From NCBI GenBank assembly GCA_021810725.1, contig JAJZIE010000007.1, forward strand, positions 1 to 27,879: a stretch of 27,879 nt of DNA, read 5' to 3'. The position numbers were made by a program, and so were the translations under genes. Below, one piece after another: positions 1 through 8,855 of the stretch. The notes under the pieces were generated by a model. It did no database searches. It was not told the DNA's origin and saw only the letters and a program-made list of their open reading frames with translations. The stretch's first letter is position 1. Every line of letters begins with the position of its first letter. Source of the DNA: Bacillota bacterium (GTDB taxonomy: Bacteria > Bacillota > Sulfobacillia > JAJZYS01 > JAJYTV01).

Positions 1-1
1 C

Positions 2-1405
2 CGCCAGCTCTGGTGGGGTCACCGCATCCCGGCCTGGCACTGCTCGAACTGCGGCGAGATGGTGGTGGCGATGGAAGGGCCGGACGCCTGCCCGCACTGC
101 GGCGGGGCTCTGCGCCAGGACGACGACGTGCTCGACACCTGGTTCTCCTCGGCGCTCTGGCCGTTCTCGACGCTCGGCTGGCCCGACCGCACGCCCGACC
201 TCGACCGCTACTACCCGACCACGGCGCTCGTCACCGGCTACGACATCCTCTTCTTCTGGGTCGCGCGCATGGTGATGACGGGCATGCACTTCACGGGTGA
301 GGTGCCGTTCCGCCACGTCGTCCTCCACGGTCTCGTGCGCGACGCCAAGGGGCGCAAGATGTCGAAGTCGCTCGGCAACGGCGTCGACCCGATGGAGATC
401 ATCCGCCAGCACGGCGCCGACGCCCTGCGCTTCGGCCTCCTCACCGGAACGACTCCCGGCCAGGACATCCGCATGAATCCCGAGCGCGTGCTCGAAGGCA
501 GGAACTTCGCCAACAAGCTCTGGAACGCGGCGCGCTTCGTCCTGGCGCAGGAGCCGGATCCGGCGGCGGCGCCTGCCGACGACGACATCGACCGCTGGCT
601 CCTCGCGCGCCGCGACGAGGCTGCCCAGGCCATGCAGGAGGCCTTCGAGCACTTCGAGCTCGGCGAGGCCGGTCGCATCGCCTACGAATTCGTCTGGGGC
701 ACCTACTGCGACTGGTACCTCGAGCTTGCGAAGCCGCGCCTCGCGGATCCCGGGCAGGCGCCGGGGGTGGGCAGGGTGCTGATCGACGTGCTGCGCGACG
801 CGCTGCGCATGGTGCATCCCTTCCAGCCGTTCGTCACCGAGGCGATCTGGCGGGAACTGCCTGGTACCACCTCCCTGCTCGCCACAGACCGGTGGGTCCA
901 GGCGGCGGGCGAGCGGGACCAGGGGGCGCTCGCCCGCGTCGACCGCTTCACCGAGGCGGTGCGGGTGGCCCGCAACCTGCGCTCGGAACTCGGCATCCGC
1001 CAGGGCCAGCAGGCGCCGATCGTGGTGCGTGCCGAGGATCCGGCCGAATCCCGCTGGCTTATCGAGCACAAGGGACTCTTCGACCGCCTGGCGCAGGCGG
1101 AACTGCGCGTCGCGAACCCGGAGGAGGCGGCGCCGCGCGGCGCGCTCTCGGGACGTCTCGCGGGGCTCGAAGTGTACCTGCCCGCGGCCGGGCTCGTCGA
1201 TCCAGCGGCGGAGATCGCTCGGGTGCAGGAGGAACTTCGACAGCTCGCGGACGAGATCGAGCGCCAGGAGGGGCGTCTCGGCCGCCCGCACTTCCGTGAG
1301 CGGGCTCCGGAGGCGGTCGTGCGTCAGGAAGAGGAGCGCCTTCGCGACCTCGCGGACCGCAGGGCGCGTGCCGAGAGGCGGGCGCAGGCGCTCGGCGAGC
1401 TATGA
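2..1405 (+). CDS. valS: Valine--tRNA ligase, C-terminal part (5' end outside window)
   Basis: Class I aminoacyl-tRNA synthetase that charges tRNA-Val in the cytoplasm. About 467 residues are visible, roughly the C-terminal half of a family usually near 880 residues. The reading frame is open from the window edge and begins with the family motif RQLWWGHRIPAWHC. Two CxxC-type pairs (HCSNC, CPHC) follow, then the TWFSSALWPFSTLGWP segment and the KMSKS ATP-binding loop (bases 356-370). Next comes the anticodon-binding domain (FANKLWNAARF onward). The last ~65 residues are charged and heptad-like, matching the C-terminal coiled coil typical of ValRS. The stop codon overlaps the folC start (ATGA), so the two are probably translationally coupled. 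Identification is secure; only the N-terminal half is missing. Confidence 0.97.
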   Translation, partial: RQLWWGHRIPAWHCSNCGEMVVAMEGPDACPHCGGALRQDDDVLDTWFSSALWPFSTLGWPDRTPDLDRYYPTTALVTGYDILFFWVARMVMTGMHFTGEVPFRHVVLHGLVRDAKGRKMSKSLGNGVDPMEIIRQHGADALRFGLLTGTTPGQDIRMNPERVLEGRNFANKLWNAARFVLAQEPDPAAAPADDDIDRWLLARRDEAAQAMQEAFEHFELGEAGRIAYEFVWGTYCDWYLELAKPRLADPGQAPGVGRVLIDVLRDALRMVHPFQPFVTEAIWRELPGTTSLLATDRWVQAAGERDQGALARVDRFTEAVRVARNLRSELGIRQGQQAPIVVRAEDPAESRWLIEHKGLFDRLAQAELRVANPEEAAPRGALSGRLAGLEVYLPAAGLVDPAAEIARVQEELRQLADEIERQEGRLGRPHFRERAPEAVVRQEEERLRDLADRRARAERRAQALGEL

Positions 1406-2673
1406 CGGAGGAGGAGGCCCTCGGCTACCTCTCGGCGGCGGGTCGGTTCGGCGAACTCGGCCTCGGGCGCACCGAGGCGCTCTTGGCCAATCTCGGCCAT
1501 CCCGAGCGGGCGATGCGCTTCTACCACGTCGCGGGAACGAACGGCAAGGGATCGGTGACGGCGGCGCTCGCGCAGATGCTCGAGGCGTGCGGGCGCAAAG
1601 CCGGCCGCTTCATCTCGCCGCACCTCGAGCGGCCGCATGAGCGCATCGCCGTCTCGGGCCGGGACATCGACGCGGCCGGTCTCGTGGCGGCGACCGGGCA
1701 GGTGCGCCGGGCCGCGTCGCCTCTCGCCGACCCGCCGACCGAGTTCGAGCTCTGGACCGGCGTCGCCCTGATGCACTTCCTCGCCGCAGGTGTCACCGAC
1801 GTCGCGTGGGAGACCGGCCTCGGCGGGCGCTACGACTCGACGAACGTGGTGCGCCCCGAGGTGTCGATCGTGAGCTCGATCGGCATGGACCACATGGACC
1901 GTCTGGGTGACACGCTCGCGAAGATCGCCTGGGAGAAGGCCGGCATCCTCAAACCGGGCGTGCCCGCGGTGGTGGGCGACCTGCCGGCCGAGGCCATGGA
2001 CGTGATCGAGCGGACGGCCGCGGAACTCGAGGCTCCGCTCTGGCGGCTGGGCCGGGAGATCGCGATCGACCGCGTGACCGTGGGCGCCCTGGGCACCAGC
2101 TTCGACTACCGGGATCCCCTGGGGCCGGCCGGCACGCTGCGCTTCGGCCTGATCGGCGCCCACCAGGCCGCGAACGGCGCCCTCGCCTTCGCCGCCTTGC
2201 GCGCCTCGCTGGGCGATGCCGAGACCGCGCGGGCCCAGGGCGCCCTCAAGGACGTGCGCTGGCCTGGCCGCTTCGAGGTGGTGCGGGAGGAGCCGCCCCT
2301 CGTGCTCGACGGAGCCCACAATCCCCAGGGTACGCAAGCGCTCGCCGACACCTGGCGAGCGGTCTACGGCGAGCGGCGGCCCATCGCCGTATTCGGCTGT
2401 CTCGGCGATCGCGACGCGCGCGAGGTGACACGGCCGATGCTCGATCTCGTGGCCCAGTGGCACACCGCGGCGCCCGAGAGCCCGCGCAGGCTGCCGGCCG
2501 CGGAGGCGGCGGAGGTGGTGGGCGGCACGCCGCACGACAGCCCGCGCGAGGCCCTCGAGGCGGCCTTGCGGCAGGGCGAGGCGGAGGGAAGTCCCGTGCT
2601 CTGCTTCGGTTCGCTCTACTTGATCGGCGAGCTGCGCGGCATCCTGCGCCGCGAAGGCTTCATCCGTTCCTGA
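1402..2673 (+). CDS. folC: Folylpolyglutamate synthase / dihydrofolate synthase
   Basis: Mur-ligase-family enzyme of folate metabolism that adds glutamate to folates (and possibly to dihydropteroate) with ATP. Length is 423 aa, normal for FolC. The P-loop GTNGKGS is at residues 45-51, the substrate loop around SPHLERPHERI follows, the central ATPase domain carries ETGLGGRYDSTN, and the C-terminal domain has the LDGAHNPQG motif. The ATG overlaps the valS stop by 4 bp, and valS-folC adjacency is standard in Bacillota. Its stop lies only 4 bp from the stop of the convergent gene at 2678-3427, with no hairpin seen between them. Whether it has both activities or only FPGS cannot be told from sequence. 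Confidence 0.95.
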   Translation: MTEEEALGYLSAAGRFGELGLGRTEALLANLGHPERAMRFYHVAGTNGKGSVTAALAQMLEACGRKAGRFISPHLERPHERIAVSGRDIDAAGLVAATGQVRRAASPLADPPTEFELWTGVALMHFLAAGVTDVAWETGLGGRYDSTNVVRPEVSIVSSIGMDHMDRLGDTLAKIAWEKAGILKPGVPAVVGDLPAEAMDVIERTAAELEAPLWRLGREIAIDRVTVGALGTSFDYRDPLGPAGTLRFGLIGAHQAANGALAFAALRASLGDAETARAQGALKDVRWPGRFEVVREEPPLVLDGAHNPQGTQALADTWRAVYGERRPIAVFGCLGDRDAREVTRPMLDLVAQWHTAAPESPRRLPAAEAAEVVGGTPHDSPREALEAALRQGEAEGSPVLCFGSLYLIGELRGILRREGFIRS

Positions 2674-2677
2674 CGCG

Positions 2678-3427
2678 TCACGAGGGGCCGGCGACGGTGA
2701 TCCCGAGAGCGCCGCGCATCAGGTGGACCGCCGCGACATGCAGCGGCAGGCCCGGGATGGTCGGCATGTCCCGCATGCGCAGCACCGGCACGGCCGCGAG
2801 GTGCAGCACGGAGTTGTTGAGGTCTCGGGCCTTGAACGCCACGACCTGGCCGGCCTCGAGCAGCACGAGGTCTCCGTCGATGCGGTAACGCACGGGCAGG
2901 TCGAGGAACGTGACCTTGCCGCTCAGGGTGATGGCCTTGGGCGTGACGGAGATCGCGGGCGGGCTGCCGGAGGCGCCGGCGGGCAGGGCCTGCCGCATCG
3001 CCTCGGCGACCGCCTGGCGCAGGGCCTGCTGGTTCATGACGAGGTTCAGGCGGAAGCTGCCGCTCCTGAGCACCTTGACCTGACCCGCGACCAGGGCCCC
3101 GAGATCCACCTGGCCGTCCTGCCAGGCGAGGTCCGCGGACTGCAGGCGGTAGCCCTGGAAGTCCGAGGGGCCGATGCGCACGCGAAGATTCTGGAAGTCG
3201 CCTTGGGCCAACTGCCAGAAGTAGCCCTGCACCTGCACGGAAGCCGAGGTGCCGACGTTCTGCCGCACGGCGGACGCGATGGCCGCCTCGGCCTCATGCG
3301 GCACGTAGATTTGCAGGCCCACGGCGACGAGAAGGACGATCGTCAGGAGGACAAGGGGCGCTGCAAGGCGCCTGCGGCGCCTCCTGCGCGGTGTGCCGGT
3401 CAGGCGGTGGGCCCCCTTCGGCTTCAT
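2678..3427 (-). CDS. Membrane-anchored DUF2993/LmeA-like protein
   Basis: Predicted 249-aa protein starting at the ATG at 3425-3427. An arginine-rich stretch (residues 13-20) is followed by one membrane segment (LAAPLVLLTIVLLVAVG) and a large extracytoplasmic domain. The pattern AEAAIASAVRQNV, then alternating beta strands about layer-averaged quantities (VRIGPSDFQGYRLQSADL, VTFLDLPVRYRIDGDLVLL) resembles DUF2993/LmeA-type lipid-binding domains, where LmeA is a phospholipid-binding envelope protein in mycobacteria. The frame stays open upstream to 3652, but that part overlaps the oppositely directed DUF4321 gene and does not look like protein. Ribosome binding site is weak. It is the only leftward gene in the first 19 kb, inserted between folC and the mre block. 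Family call is from pattern and topology only. Confidence 0.72.
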   Translation of the reverse strand: MKPKGAHRLTGTPRRRRRRRLAAPLVLLTIVLLVAVGLQIYVPHEAEAAIASAVRQNVGTSASVQVQGYFWQLAQGDFQNLRVRIGPSDFQGYRLQSADLAWQDGQVDLGALVAGQVKVLRSGSFRLNLVMNQQALRQAVAEAMRQALPAGASGSPPAISVTPKAITLSGKVTFLDLPVRYRIDGDLVLLEAGQVVAFKARDLNNSVLHLAAVPVLRMRDMPTIPGLPLHVAAVHLMRGALGITVAGPS

Positions 3428-3581
3428 CTCGGTTGGCTCGCAGCGATCGTGGACATGGCAGCCGCACTTCTGCCCTGGGCTTGTCGGATCCTTCTCGCGT
3501 CGCGAGGCGCCTTGCGCCGCGCCGCGGAGGAATTCGCCGCCCGCGGCCGAAAGAAGTCGAATGCTCGGAGGAGGAGTGCAG

Positions 3582-3815
3582 ATGCGCAACCGGCGCCACG
3601 GCAGCTGGCTCACGACCGCACTTGCGACCGTCCTGCTGCTGGTCATCGGCACCGTGCTCGGACGAGACCTCCAGCTGGGTCCGCTCAGCCAGCCGATCGG
3701 CTTTGCGCCGCTGCGGCTGGACCTCTACATCGTCAGCGTCGCGATCGGCGTCGCGACGAACGTCCTCGGCCTCATCGGGGCGCTCCTGGGCCTGATCCTC
3801 TTCCGCGTCGTCTGA
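3582..3815 (+). CDS. Small two-helix membrane protein, DUF4321 family
   Basis: Predicted 77-aa protein with two hydrophobic segments (residues about 9-24 and 48-75) joined by a short loop containing SQPIGFAPLRLDLYIV. This layout matches the DUF4321 proteins that sit between folC and radC/mreB in many Clostridia. The start is the ATG at 3582, preceded by a good ribosome binding site (GGAGGAGG, 3567-3574). The frame extends further upstream but without protein-like sequence. Its stop overlaps the radC start by one base (TGATG), suggesting coupling. A maf gene that often lies here in Clostridia is absent. Function is unknown; location suggests a link to the cell envelope. Confidence 0.8.
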   Translation: MRNRRHGSWLTTALATVLLLVIGTVLGRDLQLGPLSQPIGFAPLRLDLYIVSVAIGVATNVLGLIGALLGLILFRVV

Positions 3816-4480
3816 TGCCGCTCAAGGACCTGCCGGCCATCGACCGGCCACGCGAACGTCTGCTGCGCGAGGGACCGGCGGCGCTCGCGGACTACGAACT
3901 CCTGGCGATCGTGCTGGGAGCCGGCAGGCGCGGCGAGAGCGCCCTGGCGCTGGCCATGCGCCTCCTGGACCAGGACGGCCTCGATGGACTGAGGCGGCTC
4001 GGCGCCTCGGGTCTCAGGCGCGTTCGCGGCCTTGGACCGGCTCGGGCCGCCCAGGTGATGGCTGCGTTGGAACTCGGACGGCGCGCAGGTTCGCAGCCGA
4101 AGCGACTGAGACTTGACGAGCCGGAGCAGGTGTACGATTATCTGCGACGGCGCCTCGATCCGCATGTCGAGGAACTCCTCGCGCTGCTGCTCGACGGGAG
4201 ACTCCGGCTGCTCGGCGAGGTGCGGGTGGCGCGGGGCGGCCGTGGCGGCATCGGCATGCTGCCGGCCGACATTCTCCGGCCGGCCGTGCAGGCCGGCGCG
4301 GCGGGCGTGCTCCTGGCGCACAACCATCCAAGTGGCGACCCAAGGCCTTCCAAAGCCGACGTCGAAACAACGAGGCAAATTCAGGAGGCCGCACAATTGC
4401 TCGGTGTTGAACTGGTTGACCATCTGGTTATCGGCGATAATAGCTTCGTGAGCCTGCGCTTGCAGGGACTATTGTCGTAG
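3815..4480 (+). CDS. radC: RadC/YsxA family JAB1/MPN domain protein
   Basis: Predicted 221-aa protein, the usual length. The N-terminal half has helix-hairpin-helix-like sequence (LRRLGASGLRRVRGLGPARAAQVMAALELGRR). The C-terminal half is the JAB1/MPN metal-binding fold with AHNHPSGDPRPSKAD, which supplies the His-His-Asp ligands, and LVDHLVIGD near the end. RadC proteins have no firmly settled role; the old radiation-repair claim for E. coli RadC was withdrawn. The start is the ATG at 3815, coupled to the upstream small membrane gene. Position just before mreB is conserved in Bacillota. The last ~110 bp are less GC-rich than the rest. Confidence 0.94.
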   Translation: MPLKDLPAIDRPRERLLREGPAALADYELLAIVLGAGRRGESALALAMRLLDQDGLDGLRRLGASGLRRVRGLGPARAAQVMAALELGRRAGSQPKRLRLDEPEQVYDYLRRRLDPHVEELLALLLDGRLRLLGEVRVARGGRGGIGMLPADILRPAVQAGAAGVLLAHNHPSGDPRPSKADVETTRQIQEAAQLLGVELVDHLVIGDNSFVSLRLQGLLS

Positions 4481-4500
4481 CAGGGAAAGGAGCCAGCGCG

Positions 4501-5538
4501 TTGCCGCTTACGGACGTCTTCTACCGCAGTTTCTCGCGGGACCTCGGCATCGACCTCGGTACCGCGAACACCCTGGTCTTCGTCCGGGGCAGGGGCATCG
4601 TCATCCAGGAGCCGTCCGTGGTGGCCATCGACCGGGACACCAAGGCCATCCTCGCCGTCGGCGCGGAGGCCAAGCAGATGATCGGGCGCACGCCTGGCAA
4701 CATCATCGCCGTGCGGCCGATGAAGGATGGCGTCATCGCGGACTTCGAAGTGACGCAGTCCATGCTCAAGTACTTCATCGGCAGGGCGCAACCGCGCGCC
4801 AGCTGGTTCCACCCGCAGGTGGTCGTCGCCGTGCCGTCCGGCATCACCGGCGTCGAGCGCCGCGCGGTCAAGGAAGCGGCGCAGCAGGCGGGAGCCCGCG
4901 ACCCGGTGACCATCGAGGAGCCTTACGCCGCGGCGATCGGCGCCGGTCTGCCCGTGGAGGAGCCGACCGGCAACATGGTCGTCGACATCGGCGGCGGCAC
5001 GACCGAGGTGGCGATCATCAGCCTCGGCGGCATCGTCACATCGCGCTCGGTGCGCGTCGCCGGCGATGAGATGGACGAGTCGATCGTGAACTACGTGAAG
5101 CGCAACTACAACATGATGATCGGCGAGCGCACGGCCGAGGACGTCAAGATCCGGGTCGGCGCCGCGATCGAACCGGAGGACACGACGATCGAGGTGCGCG
5201 GCCGCGACCTCGTCACCGGTCTGCCGCGCACCCTGCGCCTGGGCGCCGACGAGGTGCAGCGGGCTCTCGCGGAGCCGCTCCAGTCGATCGTCGACGCGAT
5301 CAAGCTGACGCTCGAGCGGACGCCGCCGGAGCTGGCGGCGGACATCATGGACCGCGGCATCGTGATGACGGGCGGCGGCGCGCTGCTGCGCAACTTCGAC
5401 CGCCTGCTCATGCGCGAGACGGGCATGCCGGTCCACATCGGCGAAGACCCGCTCTTGTGCGTGGTGAAGGGAACGGGGCGCTGCCTCGACGACCGTGCCA
5501 TCCTGGAGAAGATCAAGAAACTGCAACGCGAGGGTTGA
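4501..5538 (+). CDS. mreB: Rod shape-determining actin homolog MreB
   Basis: Bacterial actin that forms membrane-bound filaments and positions the cell-wall elongation machinery. Length is 345 aa, as expected. The phosphate-1 motif DLGIDLGTANTLVFV is near the N-terminus, the phosphate-2 motif VVDIGGGTTEVAII is in the middle, and the adenosine motif MTGGGALL is near the C-terminus. It starts with TTG at 4501, supported by AAAGGAG at 4486-4492 with 8-base spacing; the family N-terminus fits this start. First gene of mreB-mreC-mreD-mrdA. The 20-bp gap after radC leaves no room for a promoter, so any separate promoter would lie inside radC. Confidence 0.97.
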   Translation: MPLTDVFYRSFSRDLGIDLGTANTLVFVRGRGIVIQEPSVVAIDRDTKAILAVGAEAKQMIGRTPGNIIAVRPMKDGVIADFEVTQSMLKYFIGRAQPRASWFHPQVVVAVPSGITGVERRAVKEAAQQAGARDPVTIEEPYAAAIGAGLPVEEPTGNMVVDIGGGTTEVAIISLGGIVTSRSVRVAGDEMDESIVNYVKRNYNMMIGERTAEDVKIRVGAAIEPEDTTIEVRGRDLVTGLPRTLRLGADEVQRALAEPLQSIVDAIKLTLERTPPELAADIMDRGIVMTGGGALLRNFDRLLMRETGMPVHIGEDPLLCVVKGTGRCLDDRAILEKIKKLQREG

Positions 5539-5541
5539 TCC

Positions 5542-6357
5542 GTGCCTCGTCGCGGCGTCCTGCGCCTTTATCTGGCGGCCGCCCTGGTCCTGGGGCTCGT
5601 CTTTCTCGAGAGCCTCACCGTCCACCCGCGCCTCTCGGTCTCCCGGGTGAGCGGCGTCGTCAACAGCGTCCTGCTGCCGCTCGAACTCGGCACCCACTCC
5701 GCCGTGCAGTGGGTGTCAGGCGCCGTTTACGCGGTGGGCGGCGCCTTTTCCGCCGAGCGGGAGAACACGGCGTTGCGGGTCGAGGTGTCGAGACTGCAGT
5801 CCCAGCTCGCGAGTCTGCAGGCGGTACAGGGGCAGAACAACCGCCTCACGAAGCTCCTGAAGTTCAGGCAGAAGAGCCTGAAGAAGTTCCATACGCTGAC
5901 GGCACCCGTGGTGGGACGCTCGCCCGTCAACTGGCTCGATCAGATCGTGATCGCGGCCGGAGCCGGCCAGGGGGTCAAGTACGGCGATCCCGTCCTCTCC
6001 TACGGCGGCCTCGTCGGACGTGTGATCTCGGTGGGCGGGCAGAGTGCCACGGTCATGCTGCTGCCCGACCCGGAGAGCGCGATCGGCGCCATGGTCGCCC
6101 GCAGCGGCGACGCGGGGGTGCTGGACGGCAACGGCGAGGCGTCGACGCTCAAGATGCAGTTCTTCGCGGCCGGCGCCGACGTGCGTCGCGGGGATCTCAT
6201 CGTCACCTCAGGTCTAGATGGTAACCTGCCGGCAGGCGTGCCGATCGGCCGCGTCACCTCGGTCGGGCAGGGCGACTTCGGACTTGTGCACGAGGCGGAC
6301 GTGACGCCCCTCGCCAACCTCGACCGACTCGACACGGTTCTGGTGGTGCTGCAGTGA
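5542..6357 (+). CDS. mreC: Rod shape-determining protein MreC
   Basis: Bitopic membrane protein of the elongasome; the extracytoplasmic part binds PBP2 and MreD. Length is 271 aa. There is one N-terminal membrane helix (LYLAAALVLGLVFLE), then a coiled coil (residues about 70-110, rich in SRLQSQLASLQAVQGQNNRL), then the two beta-barrel domains with SPVNWLDQIVIAAGAGQGVKYGDPV and the typical VTSGLDGNLPAGVPIGRV. It begins with GTG three bases after the mreB stop. Its TGA overlaps the mreD GTG (GTGA). All features are normal for the family. Confidence 0.95.
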   Translation: MPRRGVLRLYLAAALVLGLVFLESLTVHPRLSVSRVSGVVNSVLLPLELGTHSAVQWVSGAVYAVGGAFSAERENTALRVEVSRLQSQLASLQAVQGQNNRLTKLLKFRQKSLKKFHTLTAPVVGRSPVNWLDQIVIAAGAGQGVKYGDPVLSYGGLVGRVISVGGQSATVMLLPDPESAIGAMVARSGDAGVLDGNGEASTLKMQFFAAGADVRRGDLIVTSGLDGNLPAGVPIGRVTSVGQGDFGLVHEADVTPLANLDRLDTVLVVLQ

Positions 6358-6845
6358 CGTTCCAGAAGGCGATGGACGGGCCGTGGGGCCCGGCGGTCTT
6401 CATGCTGCTCGCCTTTCTCCTGAGGTCCACCGCCCTGCCGCCACTCGCGATCGACGGCGTCACGCCGGACCTCGTCCTGGCGGTCGTGGTGATGGCCGCA
6501 TTGCGCCAGGGCGCCTGGCGGGGAGCCATCTTCGGGCTGTTTGGCGGGCTCCTGGAGGATGTCGTCACGGGGCGCCTGATCGGGATGCACGCCTTGGGAC
6601 TGATGCTGGGCGGCGCGGCGGCGGGGCTCCTCCGGCGCCGTCTCTACCCCGATCCCTGGTTCGTGCCGCTGCTCGGCGTCTTCCTGGCGCTCCTCGTCCA
6701 GCAGATCGTCGTGGTCGCCACGTTCGCCCTGGCACATTTCGGCGTGCACGATTTCCCGCTCCTGGCGGCAATCGAATATATCTACACGGCACCCTTTGCG
6801 TATATCATTCGACCTGTCTTCTACCGTCCGGAGGCGCCTGCCTGA
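6354..6845 (+). CDS. mreD: Rod shape-determining protein MreD
   Basis: Integral membrane partner of MreC. Length is 163 aa with about five hydrophobic segments (FMLLAFLLRSTALPPLAI; LVLAVVVMAALRQG; AIFGLFGGLLEDV; GLMLGGAAAGLL; VPLLGVFLALLVQQIVVVATFAL). The sequence GLFGGLLEDVVTGRLIGMHALGLML matches the most conserved MreD region. It starts with GTG overlapping the mreC stop by 4 bp and is followed 52 bp later by mrdA. Confidence 0.93.
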   Translation: MTFQKAMDGPWGPAVFMLLAFLLRSTALPPLAIDGVTPDLVLAVVVMAALRQGAWRGAIFGLFGGLLEDVVTGRLIGMHALGLMLGGAAAGLLRRRLYPDPWFVPLLGVFLALLVQQIVVVATFALAHFGVHDFPLLAAIEYIYTAPFAYIIRPVFYRPEAPA

Positions 6846-6897
6846 CGCGCCGACATCCATCCATTCATCGGACCACTGCCGCGGGAGGCTTTTCACG

Positions 6898-8772
6898 ATG
6901 CCACCACAATTTCGGGAGAAGCGTCTCGTCTTTCTCGCCATATTGTCGATCCTGCTGCTCGGACTCCTGGTCGCCCGCATGGGCTATCTCGAGTTCGTGC
7001 AGGGCACATCCCTGCGCAGCCTCGGCGTTGCGCTCCGGGTGCGCGTGATGCCGATCCAGGCGCCGCGCGGGCTGATCCTCTCGAGCGACGGCAAGCGCCT
7101 GGCGTCGAACATGCCGTCCTTTTCCGCCGAGTTCTTCGACCTCGGCCAGCCGCTGCCGCCCAAGGAACTCGCGCACCTGGCGTCGATCCTCCACCTGACG
7201 CCGAAAGCGATTCAGACCGTGGTCCAGGATTACAAGGGCCAGCCCTACATTCCGGTGACGATCAAGACGGACCTGACGCCGAAGCAGATCACGCTGCTCG
7301 ACGAGCAGCGCCCCGACCTGCCCGGCGTCTTCGTGCAGGCGCAGCCCCTGCGCGTCTATCCCCTGAATGACGTCGGGGCCCACGTCATCGGCTACGTCCA
7401 GGGCGTCACGGCGCAGGAGCTCAAGGACTGGAAGGACCCGCGCCTCAACCAGAACTCGATCGTCGGCCAGAGCGGCCTCGAGTACCAGTACCAGAAGTAC
7501 CTGCAGGGCACCGACGGCGGTGAGGAGGTCGAGGTCGACAGCTTCAACAAGCCTGTCAAGGTGCTGGGCACGAAGGCGCCGGTCCCGGGCGACAACCTGC
7601 ACACGACCCTCTCGCTGTCGCTCGAGAAGGAGGCCTACCGCGCGCTCGTCGACGACATCCAGTGGCAGCAGGCCGTGCTGAAGCAGCCGGCCAGCGCCGG
7701 CGCCGTCGTCGTGATGAACGTGCGCACGGGGGCCGTCCTGGCGATGGCTTCCTACCCCTCCTTCAATCCGAACTGGTTCGCGCAGGGCATGACGAACGCC
7801 GAGGCCAAGCAGGTCTTCGACCCGACGACCGATCCGCTCCTGAACCGGGCCATTTCGGCCATGCAGCCGCCCGGCTCGACGTTCAAGATGGCGACCGCGG
7901 TCGCCGCCCTCGCGACCGGCGCCATCACGCCGTCCACCCTGATCCAGGGCCTGCCGCGCTACTGGTACCCGCCCTATCCCTGGAACTGGATCAAGGTCTA
8001 CACGGGCTGGAACGACCTCGCGCAGGCGATCGGGCAGTCGAACGACGTCTTCTTCTACGAGACGGGCCGCCTCACGGGCATCGACGCCATCGCCAAGTGG
8101 GCCTCGATCCTCGGCTTCGGCAAGCCGACCGGCATCGATCTGCCGGGCGAACTCTCCGGCCTCATGCCGACCAAGGCGCTCTACACCAAGCAGAATGGCG
8201 CCTGGTACCCGGGCCTCGTCTACGATGTCGCGATCGGCCAGGGCGAGGACCTCGCCACCTTGATCCAACTCGTGGACTACGTCGGCGCGATCACCCAGGA
8301 TGGCGTGCGCTACCAGCCGTATCTCGTGCAGTCGATCACGACACCGAAGGGCAAGACGGTCTATACGCACCAGCCGCAAGTGACGTCGCGCGTCAAGCTG
8401 CCCTTGGCCGACTGGCAGGCGATCCACAGCGGCATGGTCTGGGCTACGCAGCCCGGGCCGATTCCAGGCAATGGCGGCACGGCGGGGCCGTTCTTCCAGG
8501 GCTTCCCGATGCAGGCCGCGGGCAAGACCGGCACGGCGCAGGTGTCGGGCCAACCGATGATGACCTGGTTCGTGTCCTACGCTCCCGCCAAGAACCCGCA
8601 GATCGCCATCGCCGTGCAGGTGGCGGGCGGCGTCGAAGGCGCGTATGCCGCACCTGTGGCGCGCGACCTCTACGACGCCTACTTCCACCTCAAGGATCCA
8701 GGCAACATCCTCGCGCCGAACGGTTCGGCGACGAAGAGCGTGCCGGCTGGCGTCATTCGCGGCAACGACTAG
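6898..8772 (+). CDS. mrdA: Penicillin-binding protein 2 (elongation-specific transpeptidase)
   Basis: Class B PBP that cross-links peptidoglycan together with RodA. Length is 624 aa from the ATG at 6898, which has GGGAGG 10-15 bases upstream; in-frame upstream codons lie in the mreD end and are not family-like. One N-terminal membrane helix (residues ~9-29) is followed by the dimerisation domain (IQAPRGLILSSDG) and the transpeptidase domain. Active-site motifs are all present: STFK with Ser327 and Lys330, SND at 381-383, and KTGT at 543-546. Placement between mreD and the min genes is the clostridial arrangement. It may also serve as a sporulation-phase PBP; that is not decidable here. Confidence 0.95.
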   Translation: MPPQFREKRLVFLAILSILLLGLLVARMGYLEFVQGTSLRSLGVALRVRVMPIQAPRGLILSSDGKRLASNMPSFSAEFFDLGQPLPPKELAHLASILHLTPKAIQTVVQDYKGQPYIPVTIKTDLTPKQITLLDEQRPDLPGVFVQAQPLRVYPLNDVGAHVIGYVQGVTAQELKDWKDPRLNQNSIVGQSGLEYQYQKYLQGTDGGEEVEVDSFNKPVKVLGTKAPVPGDNLHTTLSLSLEKEAYRALVDDIQWQQAVLKQPASAGAVVVMNVRTGAVLAMASYPSFNPNWFAQGMTNAEAKQVFDPTTDPLLNRAISAMQPPGSTFKMATAVAALATGAITPSTLIQGLPRYWYPPYPWNWIKVYTGWNDLAQAIGQSNDVFFYETGRLTGIDAIAKWASILGFGKPTGIDLPGELSGLMPTKALYTKQNGAWYPGLVYDVAIGQGEDLATLIQLVDYVGAITQDGVRYQPYLVQSITTPKGKTVYTHQPQVTSRVKLPLADWQAIHSGMVWATQPGPIPGNGGTAGPFFQGFPMQAAGKTGTAQVSGQPMMTWFVSYAPAKNPQIAIAVQVAGGVEGAYAAPVARDLYDAYFHLKDPGNILAPNGSATKSVPAGVIRGND

Positions 8773-8794
8773 GACTGTCTAAACGGGTCGTCCG

Positions 8795-8820
8795 ATTTCT
8801 GCCGCGACATGGCAGGAAAT
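8795..8820. repeat. Inverted repeat upstream of minC
   Basis: ATTTCTGCC (8795-8803) and GGCAGGAAAT (8811-8820) are inverted copies, differing by one extra C, separated by GCGACAT. They lie in the 83-bp mrdA-minC gap. There is no T-tract. It could be a protein-binding site or an RNA hairpin; its role is unknown. Confidence 0.5.
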
Positions 8821-8855
8821 GCGGCGGGGGCCCCCGAAACGGCAGGGGACCGGGG

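Noticed and set aside
2723..3814. Upstream extension of the radC frame giving a fused ~585-codon protein
   Set aside because: The extension is antisense to the DUF2993 gene and overlaps the DUF4321 gene; RadC homology begins at ATG 3815.
4407..4445. Possible mreB promoter inside the end of radC (TTGACC with GATAAT)
   Set aside because: Spacing is only about 14 bases and alternative pairings are poor; local AT-richness is suggestive but not enough.
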